From: Anaerolineae bacterium
GTDB taxonomy: Bacteria > Chloroflexota > Anaerolineae > Aggregatilineales > Phototrophicaceae
Assembly: GCA_028284565.1 (NCBI GenBank)
Contig: JANQRM010000104.1
Coordinates: 1-18,179 of the forward strand
Reading direction: 5' to 3'
DNA: 18,179 nucleotides
The position numbers were made by a program, and so were the translations under genes. This document shows positions 1 to 7,866 of this stretch, one piece after another. The notes beneath the pieces are model-generated. The model saw only the letters and a list, made by a program, of their open reading frames with translations, did no database searches and had not been told where the DNA came from. Every line of letters begins with the position of its first letter. The stretch's first letter is position 1.

Positions 1-37
1 ATACCGACTTGAAATTCAAGCGGAAGTTCTAACACAA

Positions 38-1801
38 TTATGCATCCTGAATACGGTTTTTCAGCTCAGCAATTTGCTCAACTGAGTTTCCCAACTTAGC
101 TAGTTGTTCTTCATAACGCTTTGCGAGGACTTCCAGTCGGCTAAAAATTGGCGTGAGAATTTGATTACCGTACTGTGTGAGACGATTACGTTCTTTTGTT
201 GTCAAATCATCTAAGGCTTGATGATAGCTTGTTTCGAGTTTGTTCACACTTTCATTGAACTTGGCTTTGGTTTCTTTCGTCACACGGCGGAAATACCGAA
301 TGGTCGGCACGCTGAAAATCGCTGTAGCTGTTGCCCCAATAATGAAAGCCGGTAGAGCAAGTGGGGCGGCTCCGACACCAATCAACGGACCTTGTGTGGC
401 AATCGCGGCAATCATCGCGACGACACCTCCGATGCTAGCTAAAGATGCGCGCCATAAGCCACTCATATTCTCGCTAAAAGTCTCTTCCATCTGAGCAACA
501 ACTTTGCCAGTTGAATAAGCCTTGAGTTCACTCTCAGCAATGTCGATGGCGTTTTGTAGACTCTCACGTTGTTCCGAATAAACGCCTGAATCCAGCCCAC
601 CAAGTTCTTGTTCCATCAAATCTTGAAGTTTATTGAGTCGTTCAATTACGCCGCGCCAATAGAGACGACTTTGGTCAATCACGGCATTGATATAATCACT
701 TGTCGCATTGTTGATATCTCGCAAAGACCGTCCAATCACGACCTCTTGGAAGTCTGCTTGCAACTTTTCTTTGTTGACGGATCGTCCAATTTTACGAACT
801 GTCAAATTCTCATCAATGAAACTGTTTCCGCGCTGACGAATACCCGCCAGTACAACATCAATCTCACTACTGGCACTTTTCATCTGTGCTTCTAATCCCA
901 GCGATTGCTCTTGTAGCTCTTGTTTGACATCCTGTACTTTGGTGATGTCTGCGCTTACAAGGGCAGATTTGTTCGACAGTTCTGTCTGATATTTATCAAC
1001 CAACCGTTTGGTCGTATCAAGCTGTGCTAAGAGCTTCTGTTTACTCGGTGGAGCTTCCTCATAGACTCCGCGCAAGTGGGCTTGTACTGCTGTTAAACCG
1101 GAATCGTTTGTCTCACCAGCTATTGCTTGTTTGGCAGAGACCATAAATATCAACGGTTCGATATTCAGCAGCTCCTTAACTTGTGATTCGACAAATCGAC
1201 GTACATCAGCACGCTCGGCTTCGTTTAATAGATCAACTTGATTGACGACAAGGATGATTTTCTTGCCATAGTCTTTGGCGAGTTCCAAATAGAGTCGTTC
1301 CGACTCTGCAAAAGCGCGTTTGGCAGAGATAACAAAAACCACCAAATCGCTACGATGCAAGAAATCTTTCGCAGTCTTTTCATGCTTCTGGAAGACAGAC
1401 CCTGTTCCCGGTGTATCAACAATCGCCACCCCATCAGCTCCAGTATTGGGATATTTCCACTCGCGGATGCCATCCTCGCGCACCATTGGCTTACGGTCTG
1501 GGGTTTCATTATGCCGAATGAGTTCAATAAACTCTGTTGTTGGCTTAATTCCTGTTGGCAATAAATCTTCACCAATCAGGGCATTCACAAACGTCGATTT
1601 TCCAGCATTAAACTCACCAATGACGGCGACGATAAAGAACATATCCCGCAAATCTTGGGCAACATCCATCAAGCGTTTGTTATCTTCAGAAGAGATATCG
1701 CCCAATTCGGAAAGAGTTGTAGCAACCTCTGTAATGAGCGCAATTTCCTCTTCTCGCAAAGCGACGAGTGGACCCTCAATGGTATTAATGGGACTGGTCA
1801 T
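38..1801 (-). CDS. Dynamin-like membrane GTPase, downstream member of a tandem pair
   Basis: A 587-residue protein of the bacterial dynamin-like family: large GTPases that bind GTP, oligomerise on membranes and bend or fuse them. The GTPase domain is N-terminal. The P-loop GEFNAGKST lies at about residues 62-70, the switch region with TTE near 88-90, the G3 motif DTPG at 129-132 and the G4 motif NQVD at 187-190. A long helical, coiled-coil-rich middle (about 255-445) follows. Two adjacent hydrophobic segments (about 453-476 and 478-500) probably form the membrane-inserting paddle, and a helical tail ends the protein. The ATG overlaps the TGA of the upstream dynamin gene in ATGA, so the two are probably translationally coupled and may form a hetero-oligomer, as proposed for other paired bacterial dynamins. 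The family call is firm. The cellular role (envelope repair, fusion, phage tolerance) is not shown by the sequence. Confidence 0.9.
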   Translation of the reverse strand: MTSPINTIEGPLVALREEEIALITEVATTLSELGDISSEDNKRLMDVAQDLRDMFFIVAVIGEFNAGKSTFVNALIGEDLLPTGIKPTTEFIELIRHNETPDRKPMVREDGIREWKYPNTGADGVAIVDTPGTGSVFQKHEKTAKDFLHRSDLVVFVISAKRAFAESERLYLELAKDYGKKIILVVNQVDLLNEAERADVRRFVESQVKELLNIEPLIFMVSAKQAIAGETNDSGLTAVQAHLRGVYEEAPPSKQKLLAQLDTTKRLVDKYQTELSNKSALVSADITKVQDVKQELQEQSLGLEAQMKSASSEIDVVLAGIRQRGNSFIDENLTVRKIGRSVNKEKLQADFQEVVIGRSLRDINNATSDYINAVIDQSRLYWRGVIERLNKLQDLMEQELGGLDSGVYSEQRESLQNAIDIAESELKAYSTGKVVAQMEETFSENMSGLWRASLASIGGVVAMIAAIATQGPLIGVGAAPLALPAFIIGATATAIFSVPTIRYFRRVTKETKAKFNESVNKLETSYHQALDDLTTKERNRLTQYGNQILTPIFSRLEVLAKRYEEQLAKLGNSVEQIAELKNRIQDA

Positions 1802-3648
1802 AGGTTCAATCCTAGCAATTTACGTTTGCCAAGTGAATTTAAATCGCCTTCAATGGCGACGATTTCTTGTTCAGTCTCTTGAAGCTGTTGTAGTTGCTGG
1901 CGATGTATATCCGTTTGCGCTTCAATCAATCGAGTCAGTGGCGCAATTGTATCTTTCCGCAGTTGCATTCCATAATCAATTTGCTTTTCGCCTGCATCAT
2001 TGAGTATTTCGCTGTATTCCGTTCTTAATTTGTTCAGGCGATTAGCTAGTGCAGAATGCATCATGCGTCCACGAATTGGCATGAACAAGAAACCTGCGAA
2101 GCTCAGCAAAACCAAAGCAATAAAGAGAAATGCAGTTAATCCACCATCTTCGATATTGCTAGCCAATGCCAACAATGCGATCAACAACAAAATGACAATC
2201 GCTTGCCATGCCCCCAAATAAAGTAGCGTATTTTTTGCATCAGCTTCGATCCTTGCAAGTTCCTCAGTTTGGATTTTTTCAGCAAAGTCTTCCAATTGAG
2301 GGCGTGTTGCTTGCAAGTTTTTGCGGTCATATTGAATTGGTGCTTGAATTTCACCAATGACCTTATTCTGTAGATCACTGGGCAGGGCTTGTATTTCTCG
2401 TTGACCATACTTCACAAGGTCGTCAATATCCTGCATATCTTGTCCCTCCAATCGAGGAGCCAATTTATCAATTATAGTCGGTAATTCACGGACAGGCTCA
2501 AACACACCTTTATCCTGAAAAACAGATTTCAAGTAGCCCAAATCACCTCGACGGAAAAAGCGAGACAAGCGGAACATCTCCAACAGACCATTCCCCATAG
2601 ACTTTAACGCACGAGAAAAGCGGAAGGTTTCACCGATTGCTTCTTTACTATGGTCAATCGTTTGGTCAAATTGTTGATTCACAGTCTCTTGAGTGGCGCG
2701 GAGTGTCTTATTCTGCTCTCGCTGTTGGGCGGCAAGTTGCTGGTCAATATTCTCATTTATGCTCTGATACTGATCCAATGTCCCCTGATTCGCCTTTACG
2801 ACATCCAATGCAGACTGATGCACATTCTGGACGATTTGTAGCGGTGTCTGGAGTTTCTGTCGTAGTCGATTCGCATCACTCAGTTGTGTATTAATATATT
2901 GCTCCACCTGATGCAAACCACTCTCAATCCATTTTAGATTATCTCTTGCACTTCCAGCTCTTGCTTCATTACCCAGTTTGGCAGAGACCATCCAGATCGG
3001 CGGTTCAAGTCCCAGCTTATCTTTACTCTGCTGTTTGACAAACTCCAACACTTCGGCTTGCTCATCTTCTGTAAGCAAGTCTTTCTGATTAATCACTATG
3101 ATGATTTTCTTGCCATATTGCTTGAACATTTGCAAGGATTCGAGATTTTTAGCGGTCATTGCTTGGGTTGCGAGCATGGCTAACATCACAATATCCGCCC
3201 GATGTAAAAACTTCTGTGTTGTTTCCTCATGCGATTGGAAAATTGATTCCAAGCCCGGCGTATCAACAAAGCTCACTTTTTTCAACAATGGCGAAGGATG
3301 AAACACCGTCTCCACTTCACCAGCCGAGTCCATCCGTTGTGGCTCATCACCATAGCGCAGAATACGAATGCGATCAGTTGTCGGCGTTGCACCAATTTTT
3401 AGCAAGTCCGCTTTGCCCATTAATGCATTGATTAAACTCGATTTGCCAGCATTGAACGGACCTACCATGACCATTAAAAAGGGATGGTCAGCATGAAACA
3501 TCGCGTCCCGTACCTGCGCGACTCGCTCCTCATCCAACGCATCAATCTTCGGCAACAAATCCAATAGGCGCGTAATCAATTCATATTCCCGCTGACGGAT
3601 GGCTTCATATTGGGTCACCAATTGAGTATCAAGCGTATCGTCTATCAA
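1798..3648 (-). CDS. Dynamin-like membrane GTPase, upstream member of a tandem pair
   Basis: A 616-residue paralogue of the next gene, with the same order of parts. The P-loop GPFNAGKSS is at 63-71, ATPTTD near 87-92 (switch I), DTPG at 129-132 and NQKD at 187-190. A long Gln-rich helical region covers about 260-470. Two hydrophobic helices follow at about 474-497 and 503-523, separated by a short acidic turn, and then a coiled-coil tail. G1, G3 and G4 sit at almost the same residue numbers in both proteins while the rest differs widely, so this is an old duplication rather than a recent one. The start is TTG at 3648, chosen because AAGGA at 3656-3660 stands seven bases before it and no ATG occurs before residue 50. 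A GTG at codon 11 is an alternative. It is transcribed away from the cyclase gene and is first in the two-gene operon. Confidence 0.9.
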   Translation of the reverse strand: MIDDTLDTQLVTQYEAIRQREYELITRLLDLLPKIDALDEERVAQVRDAMFHADHPFLMVMVGPFNAGKSSLINALMGKADLLKIGATPTTDRIRILRYGDEPQRMDSAGEVETVFHPSPLLKKVSFVDTPGLESIFQSHEETTQKFLHRADIVMLAMLATQAMTAKNLESLQMFKQYGKKIIIVINQKDLLTEDEQAEVLEFVKQQSKDKLGLEPPIWMVSAKLGNEARAGSARDNLKWIESGLHQVEQYINTQLSDANRLRQKLQTPLQIVQNVHQSALDVVKANQGTLDQYQSINENIDQQLAAQQREQNKTLRATQETVNQQFDQTIDHSKEAIGETFRFSRALKSMGNGLLEMFRLSRFFRRGDLGYLKSVFQDKGVFEPVRELPTIIDKLAPRLEGQDMQDIDDLVKYGQREIQALPSDLQNKVIGEIQAPIQYDRKNLQATRPQLEDFAEKIQTEELARIEADAKNTLLYLGAWQAIVILLLIALLALASNIEDGGLTAFLFIALVLLSFAGFLFMPIRGRMMHSALANRLNKLRTEYSEILNDAGEKQIDYGMQLRKDTIAPLTRLIEAQTDIHRQQLQQLQETEQEIVAIEGDLNSLGKRKLLGLNL

Positions 3649-3655
3649 TCCTCAG

Positions 3656-3660
3656 TCCTT
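3656..3660 (-). promoter_or_regulatory. Ribosome binding site deciding a TTG start
   Basis: Read on the minus strand this is AAGGA, seven bases before the TTG at 3648. A second GAGGA lies directly against the TTG and is too close to serve. It supports TTG as the start of the upstream dynamin gene. Confidence 0.5.
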
Positions 3661-3691
3661 AGATTGTTGTAGTCGTTTTCTATCCACACTT

Positions 3692-3700
3692 TGTTATACT
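3692..3700 (+). promoter_or_regulatory. Extended -10 promoter for the adenylate cyclase operon
   Basis: TGTTATACT contains TATACT (five of six consensus bases) preceded by the TGn extension. No good -35 element is visible 16-18 bases upstream, as is common for extended -10 sites. Transcription would start near 3707 and leave a leader of about 60 bases before the cyclase ATG. Confidence 0.5.
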
Positions 3701-3706
3701 ATTCAG

Positions 3707-3735
3707 CATAGTCCGAATAAGAACGGGATGCAATA
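3707..3735 (-). promoter_or_regulatory. Possible promoter for the dynamin pair
   Basis: On the minus strand TTGCAT and TATGCT are separated by 17 bases. The match is modest (three and four of six bases), but it is the best-spaced pair upstream of the dynamin genes. It would start transcription about 50 bases before the TTG codon and lies back to back with the cyclase promoter. Confidence 0.3.
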
Positions 3736-3767
3736 TTCACTTCTTCCGATTGGGGAGGGGAAGTTCA

Positions 3768-5786
3768 ATGCCAGAACATCAACTCGCACAACAAGCGCGT
3801 CAATTGCAGTTACTCAAAGCAATGGATTCCATCCGTGATTTGCTGGATATTAACAACAATACATCCGCAATGTTTCAATCCATTGCTGAGTTGTTACAAC
3901 GTCAATTTCAATCCGATGCTGTTGCCATCATGTTGATGGATGACGACGGAAACGAGATTGAAGCACTTGCATCAATTGGCATGTCACAAGATCAAGCACA
4001 CAATCTATGTCACCAGACTCTGCAATATCGTCAGCCCCAACCTGTTTCTGGTGCAATTTGGGATCATAGTCTAGGCGTACAGATTATTTTGCATCATGAA
4101 CATCCCATCATGGGGGGATTTTTTGTTGCACGGGATGGGGAGCCGTTCAATGATGATGATATCGAACTCATGAAACTCGCCGAAGGACAAATCGACTCCT
4201 CTATGATGCAAGCCCGTAACATCTGGGAACTTGCCGAACGCAATCGAGAACTGGAAGCTATCTACCGCATTGACAAACTTGGCGATGACGCAACCGACGA
4301 AACGGCATTGCTCAATAGCTTCACTTCTGTCTTACTCGAACACTTCAATGCAGAATTGTGTTTGATTATTGCATCTCATATTGATAGTGGTGAAATGATT
4401 ATTCGTGGGATGGTAGATAAGTACATCCTCCCTGCCGAAACACTCCAAAGCATCCGCGACTCGGCGATTGAAATCGACGAACCCCAAATAATACAATCAC
4501 CAGATAATCTGCAATCCCTTCAATTAATGTCTGCACCCTTTATCGTTTCTAGGGAGCGACTCGGCGCAGTCGTCGTTGGACGCAATCGCTCATTCGACCA
4601 TGCAGATAAAAGTCTTATCTATGCCATGATGAGTCAGATGGACTCTGCCGTTGTCAAATACCGTATGGAGCATCAACTTGAACTCCGCAATCGTGAGTTG
4701 GAAGCCATCTATCGCATCGACCATATCCGTGACCACGACCATGATTTCGATAGCATGTTGCAATCTGTCCTCACCGAACTTTGTAATGCCGTATCTTGTG
4801 AGACGGGCTATATCATGCTTTATAACAACGAAGAAGAAGAACTCGAACTCAAAGCGTCAACACGGGAAGGCTCTCTCGCAGAAGCTGACTATCTCGATAC
4901 CATTCGGCGTATGTCTCGCCAAGCATTGGATACCGAAGAGGTGGTCTATGACAATGAAGCACATGGTCTCGTCCATTCGATTGTCTCTGTTCCTCTGATT
5001 CTCAAAAGTCGCGTGATTGGAGTTTTTGGAGCTATTAACAGTAGCAACCCTCGCGGTTTCTCGCTTGAAAATCGTCGGATGCTCAAAGCGATTACCAGCC
5101 AAGTGGATACTGCCGTTTTTGAACGCCTAGAACGCCGTCGGATGCGTCGCGTACTCAGTCGCTCTGTAGACCCCAAAGTTCTCGAAGCCCTGCTTCAAAA
5201 AGCTGATGATAGCCTACTCGCGGGTGAACGAGTCAACATGAGTGTGTTGTTTGCGGATTTACGAGGTTCAACTGAATGGTCAGAACGTACCGACCCCGAA
5301 GAGTTAGTCCAAATTCTGAATACCTTCTTAAGTATGATGACCGATGTCATTTTCAAGTATGGCGGTACGCTAGATAAGTTTGTCGGTGATGAGGTGATTG
5401 CCCTCTTTGGTACACCAGTTCAAATGGAAGATCATGCCTTTAATGCCGCCCGCGCCGCTTTGGAGATGCAATCTGTCCATAAGATGCTCATTCGGGAACA
5501 TGCCGCACAGGGCAAAGAGCTTCCACCTTTAGGAGTCGGGATTAGTTCTGGCGAAGCGATTGCTGGTGAATTTGGACCGCCCATCCGTACAGACTTTACA
5601 GCAATGGGACGTATCATGAATCTTGGTTCAAGGTTATGTAGTGCCGCTGAAGCGAGTCAGATTCTTATCTCAGAGACCACATTGAAGATGCTCGGTGACC
5701 ACGTTAAATTTGCCAATCATGAACCTGTGAATCTCAAGGGCTTAGGTGCAGTCTCTATTTACGAACTTTTGGAATTGGTCGAATGA
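3768..5786 (+). CDS. Class III adenylate cyclase with three GAF domains
   Basis: A 672-residue soluble protein that should make cAMP from ATP. Three GAF sensor domains are inferred at about 30-150, 175-297 and 325-450. The last two are each preceded by the same linker, RNRELEAIYRID (158-169 and 307-318). The C-terminal class III cyclase domain (about 488-672) keeps the whole catalytic set by its spacing: metal-binding D497 and D541, ATP-selecting K537 and T611, and transition-state N618 and R622. The Lys/Thr pair points to ATP rather than GTP. The ATG at 3768 is preferred because GGGGAGGGG at 3752-3760 stands seven bases before it. A TTG at 3750 in the same frame overlaps that site and is unlikely. 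The gene ends in ATGA overlapping lysA. The GAF ligands are unknown; no phytochrome-type cysteine motif was noticed. Confidence 0.92.
   Translation: MPEHQLAQQARQLQLLKAMDSIRDLLDINNNTSAMFQSIAELLQRQFQSDAVAIMLMDDDGNEIEALASIGMSQDQAHNLCHQTLQYRQPQPVSGAIWDHSLGVQIILHHEHPIMGGFFVARDGEPFNDDDIELMKLAEGQIDSSMMQARNIWELAERNRELEAIYRIDKLGDDATDETALLNSFTSVLLEHFNAELCLIIASHIDSGEMIIRGMVDKYILPAETLQSIRDSAIEIDEPQIIQSPDNLQSLQLMSAPFIVSRERLGAVVVGRNRSFDHADKSLIYAMMSQMDSAVVKYRMEHQLELRNRELEAIYRIDHIRDHDHDFDSMLQSVLTELCNAVSCETGYIMLYNNEEEELELKASTREGSLAEADYLDTIRRMSRQALDTEEVVYDNEAHGLVHSIVSVPLILKSRVIGVFGAINSSNPRGFSLENRRMLKAITSQVDTAVFERLERRRMRRVLSRSVDPKVLEALLQKADDSLLAGERVNMSVLFADLRGSTEWSERTDPEELVQILNTFLSMMTDVIFKYGGTLDKFVGDEVIALFGTPVQMEDHAFNAARAALEMQSVHKMLIREHAAQGKELPPLGVGISSGEAIAGEFGPPIRTDFTAMGRIMNLGSRLCSAAEASQILISETTLKMLGDHVKFANHEPVNLKGLGAVSIYELLELVE
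4239..4721 (+). repeat. Duplicated GAF-linker unit inside the cyclase gene
   Basis: Twelve identical residues (RNRELEAIYRID) are coded at 4239-4274 and again at 4686-4721. The DNA copies differ mostly at third codon positions. This marks an internal duplication of a linker helix plus GAF domain, now diverged within the GAF part. Confidence 0.75.
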
Positions 5787-7045
5787 CACTCAACGATTCG
5801 ATACGTTACGATTGTACTGAACTTTTTGTCGATAATATCCTCGTTGAGTCGATTGCCCAATCCACGCAGACACCTTTCTATCTCTATAGCCAAAGGCGCA
5901 TCCTGCAAAATCTTCAAACAATTCAGGATATATTTTCAGGTCTTAATGCTTATATTCATTTCAGCGCGAAAGCCAACGCCAATCTGACTATACTCGGCAC
6001 CCTCATCCAAGCAGGGGTAGGTATCGATGTCGTCAGTGGTGGAGAATTCTACAAGGCACGGAAAGCAGGTGCGAATCCTCAAGATATTGTCTTTGCTGGT
6101 GTCGGAAAAGGCGAGGCTGAGATTGCTTACGCCCTAGAAAATAACATCGGCTGGTTCAATGTCGAGAATGAATATGAACTAACACTCATTAATCATCATT
6201 CCCAACGACTCAATCGAACACCAAAAATCGCCCTTCGCCTCAACCCCGAAGTCACTGCCAACACCCATCCTTACATTGCTACTGGACATGGTGGGGCAAA
6301 ATTCGGCCTTACTTTGGATGCAATCCAAAAGATATTAGCCAAACAAGAAGCGTATCCGGAGCTTGATTTTGCTGGAATCCATATCCATATAGGTAGTCAG
6401 CTTCAAGATATTTCTGCAACAAAGCAAGCCATCCAAAAAGCATCTGCCTTGATGCAACCCTATCCCAATGTCCAAACGCTGAACATAGGCGGGGGATTTC
6501 CAGTGCAATATCGCTTTGATGAAGCATTACCCTCACTCGAACACTTTGCTCAACAGCTCCATCCCTTCCTCAAGGACTTGCAAATCTTCCTCGAACCCGG
6601 ACGTTCTATAGTAGGGGATGCAGGTATCTTGGTGACGACTATTCTTTATATCAAACAACATGCTGGACAAACCTTTTATATTGTCGATGCTAGCATGTCC
6701 GAACTCATCCGACCGTCTCTCTATCAAGCCTATCATGAAATTATGCCTCTAAAACAATCAGATGGAGATACCATAATTGTACAAGTCGTTGGACCTGTTT
6801 GTGAATCAACCGACGTTCTAGGGCGTGACCGAAAACTATCCAAATTACAACGGGGAGATAAACTCGCAATCCTCACCGCCGGAGCTTATGGCAGTGTCAT
6901 GGCATCCAACTATAACGCCAGGCCCAAACCTGCCGAAGTCATGGTTGATATAGAAGGCGAGTGGCACATCATTCGCCAACGCGAAACTTGGGATGAATTG
7001 TCGTATTTAGAACAGAACTCGAGCAAAATAGGTAAAGTCAACTAA
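5783..7045 (+). CDS. lysA: Diaminopimelate decarboxylase
   Basis: PLP enzyme of fold type III that decarboxylates meso-diaminopimelate to L-lysine, the last step of lysine synthesis. At 420 residues it has the usual length. The PLP lysine is K63 in FSAKAN. H202 in the HIGSQ motif should stack on the cofactor, GGG at 236-238 binds its phosphate, and EPGRSIVG (271-278) is the substrate and phosphate loop. C340-E341 of the GPVCES motif come from the partner subunit of the dimer active site, and Y377 lies in the C-terminal SNYN motif. The ATG overlaps the TGA of the adenylate cyclase gene (ATGA), so translation is probably coupled. No other lysine gene is in view and no lysine riboswitch lies upstream. 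Related decarboxylases of ornithine, arginine or carboxynorspermidine share the fold, but the CES motif and length favour LysA. Confidence 0.9.
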   Translation: MTLNDSIRYDCTELFVDNILVESIAQSTQTPFYLYSQRRILQNLQTIQDIFSGLNAYIHFSAKANANLTILGTLIQAGVGIDVVSGGEFYKARKAGANPQDIVFAGVGKGEAEIAYALENNIGWFNVENEYELTLINHHSQRLNRTPKIALRLNPEVTANTHPYIATGHGGAKFGLTLDAIQKILAKQEAYPELDFAGIHIHIGSQLQDISATKQAIQKASALMQPYPNVQTLNIGGGFPVQYRFDEALPSLEHFAQQLHPFLKDLQIFLEPGRSIVGDAGILVTTILYIKQHAGQTFYIVDASMSELIRPSLYQAYHEIMPLKQSDGDTIIVQVVGPVCESTDVLGRDRKLSKLQRGDKLAILTAGAYGSVMASNYNARPKPAEVMVDIEGEWHIIRQRETWDELSYLEQNSSKIGKVN

Positions 7046-7046
7046 C

Positions 7047-7649
7047 GTGAACCAAGTCTCTGAAATACTGATTAGCTATGATGCGAGAGAAGATTTCTCA
7101 GTTTTTTCGGATACATGGGATGCCAATCGCACAGAGATGTATTTGTTAAAGGAAAGTATTGTTAAACCTCTTTCAACAGATGTTATGGTTTGGGATAGTA
7201 TATTTCACGTTTTGCAAATTTCATTACCAGACTGGGTAGGTCCGTGTCAAAATCTTTGGCAGGATTATTACAAATTATCAGAATTTCTTGCCAGTAAATC
7301 TATAAATAAACCATATAAGCACATTGCGATTACTCAACATATTAGCAAATCTCGAGAGAAATATTTGGCAGCGATTTATCAAACAAATCCTTCACGTATC
7401 GATCATCAGTGGCAACTGCTTGGATATGATATTTCTGATGAATTTCTTCTAAGTGGTTTAATGAATTGCGGTTATCGAGATGATGAAAAAATTGAGTTAC
7501 AAAGTCATTGGGCTAAATTTTTGAATCAATTTCATCTGTTCTCTGATTTAGAAGTGGCAATAGAATTTCAAAAAATCACTGATATTCGAGTACCTGAACA
7601 TAGTCCATTTAGTGTCTATGGAATCTATAGAATTTTGCCAAATAGTTAA
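7047..7649 (+). CDS. Hypothetical protein, AT-rich orphan
   Basis: A 200-residue protein I do not recognise. It starts with GTG one base after the lysA stop codon. The only AGG upstream is about 14 bases away, so initiation probably depends on ribosomes finishing lysA. The protein is soluble with no signal peptide or membrane helix. It is rich in Trp, Tyr and Phe, with a central region containing WQLLGYDISDEFLLSGL and NCGY. Hand counts over 7141-7440 give about 34% G+C, against roughly 48-53% in sampled rows of lysA and uvrB, so it may have been acquired. Its size and make-up recall small immunity-type proteins, but no toxin gene is nearby and this is only an impression. The frame is open throughout and ends just before the tRNA terminator. 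Confidence 0.7.
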   Translation: MNQVSEILISYDAREDFSVFSDTWDANRTEMYLLKESIVKPLSTDVMVWDSIFHVLQISLPDWVGPCQNLWQDYYKLSEFLASKSINKPYKHIAITQHISKSREKYLAAIYQTNPSRIDHQWQLLGYDISDEFLLSGLMNCGYRDDEKIELQSHWAKFLNQFHLFSDLEVAIEFQKITDIRVPEHSPFSVYGIYRILPNS

Positions 7650-7660
7650 TGAAGAGAATC

Positions 7661-7683
7661 AAAAAAGACCCAGCTGGGGTCTT
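7661..7683 (-). terminator. Rho-independent terminator of the tRNA unit
   Basis: On the minus strand AAGACCC and GGGTCTT pair as a seven-base stem around a five-base loop, followed by a run of six or more T. It lies directly after the second tRNA. Read on the plus strand the stem has no T run, so it should stop only minus-strand transcripts. Confidence 0.85.
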
Positions 7684-7685
7684 GA

Positions 7686-7759
7686 TGCTGATGGAAAGAC
7701 TTGAACTTTCGACCTCACGATTATGAGTCGTGCGCTCTAACCAGCTGAGCTACATCAGC
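7686..7759 (-). tRNA. tRNA with CAU anticodon (elongator Met, or Ile2)
   Basis: The full cloverleaf can be drawn. The acceptor stem is GCTGATG/CATCAGC with discriminator A, the D-arm is GCTC/GAGC, the anticodon stem is CACGA/TCGTG around loop CTCATAA, the variable loop is AGGTC and the T-arm is GAAAG/CTTTC. The anticodon CAT is at 7723-7725. CCA is not encoded. The G1:C72 pair and the absence of the three anticodon-stem G:C pairs exclude an initiator. CAU tRNAs may be elongator tRNA-Met or the tRNA-Ile whose C34 is changed to lysidine by TilS, and I cannot settle this by eye. It follows the initiator tRNA by 11 bases in the same transcript. Confidence 0.93.
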
Positions 7760-7770
7760 ATATGAAAGAG

Positions 7771-7842
7771 TAGCGGGGGTAGGATTCGAACCTACGACCT
7801 TTGGGTTATGAGCCCAACAAGCTGCCTCTGCTCCACCCCGCA
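7771..7842 (-). tRNA. Initiator tRNA-fMet (CAU)
   Basis: Cloverleaf with anticodon CAT at 7808-7810. Initiator hallmarks are present: no Watson-Crick pair at 1:72 (here U1 against U72), three G:C pairs at the bottom of the anticodon stem (TTGGG/CCCAA), and an A11:U24 pair in the D-stem (GAGC, ending CTT). Acceptor pairs 2-7 are perfect, the T-arm is GTAGG/CCTAC with TTCGAAT, and the discriminator is A. CCA is not encoded, so it must be added by CCA transferase. The usual mismatch is C1/A72, so U1/U72 is a variant that should still permit formylation and block use in elongation. This is the first tRNA of the two-tRNA transcript. Confidence 0.93.
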
Positions 7843-7866
7843 ATGTTAAATTTCTTGCGAAACAGC

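Noticed and set aside
1..37. Inverted repeat CTTGAA-A-TTCAAG at 8-20, and a tRNA-like anticodon-loop look.
   Set aside because: The single-base loop cannot fold as a hairpin, no acceptor or T-arm surrounds it, and no T run follows on the minus strand.
1320..2003. Long open frame on the plus strand (227 codons).
   Set aside because: It lies fully antisense to the two dynamin genes, whose GTPase motifs are clear, and has no recognisable domain or ribosome binding site.
3750..3767. TTG at 3750 as the cyclase start, adding six residues.
   Set aside because: The TTG overlaps the purine-rich ribosome binding site that is correctly spaced for the ATG at 3768.
7665..7683. Terminator for the lysA operon on the plus strand.
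   Set aside because: The hairpin is followed by GATGCTG rather than T on this strand; the T run lies only on the minus-strand side, after the tRNAs.
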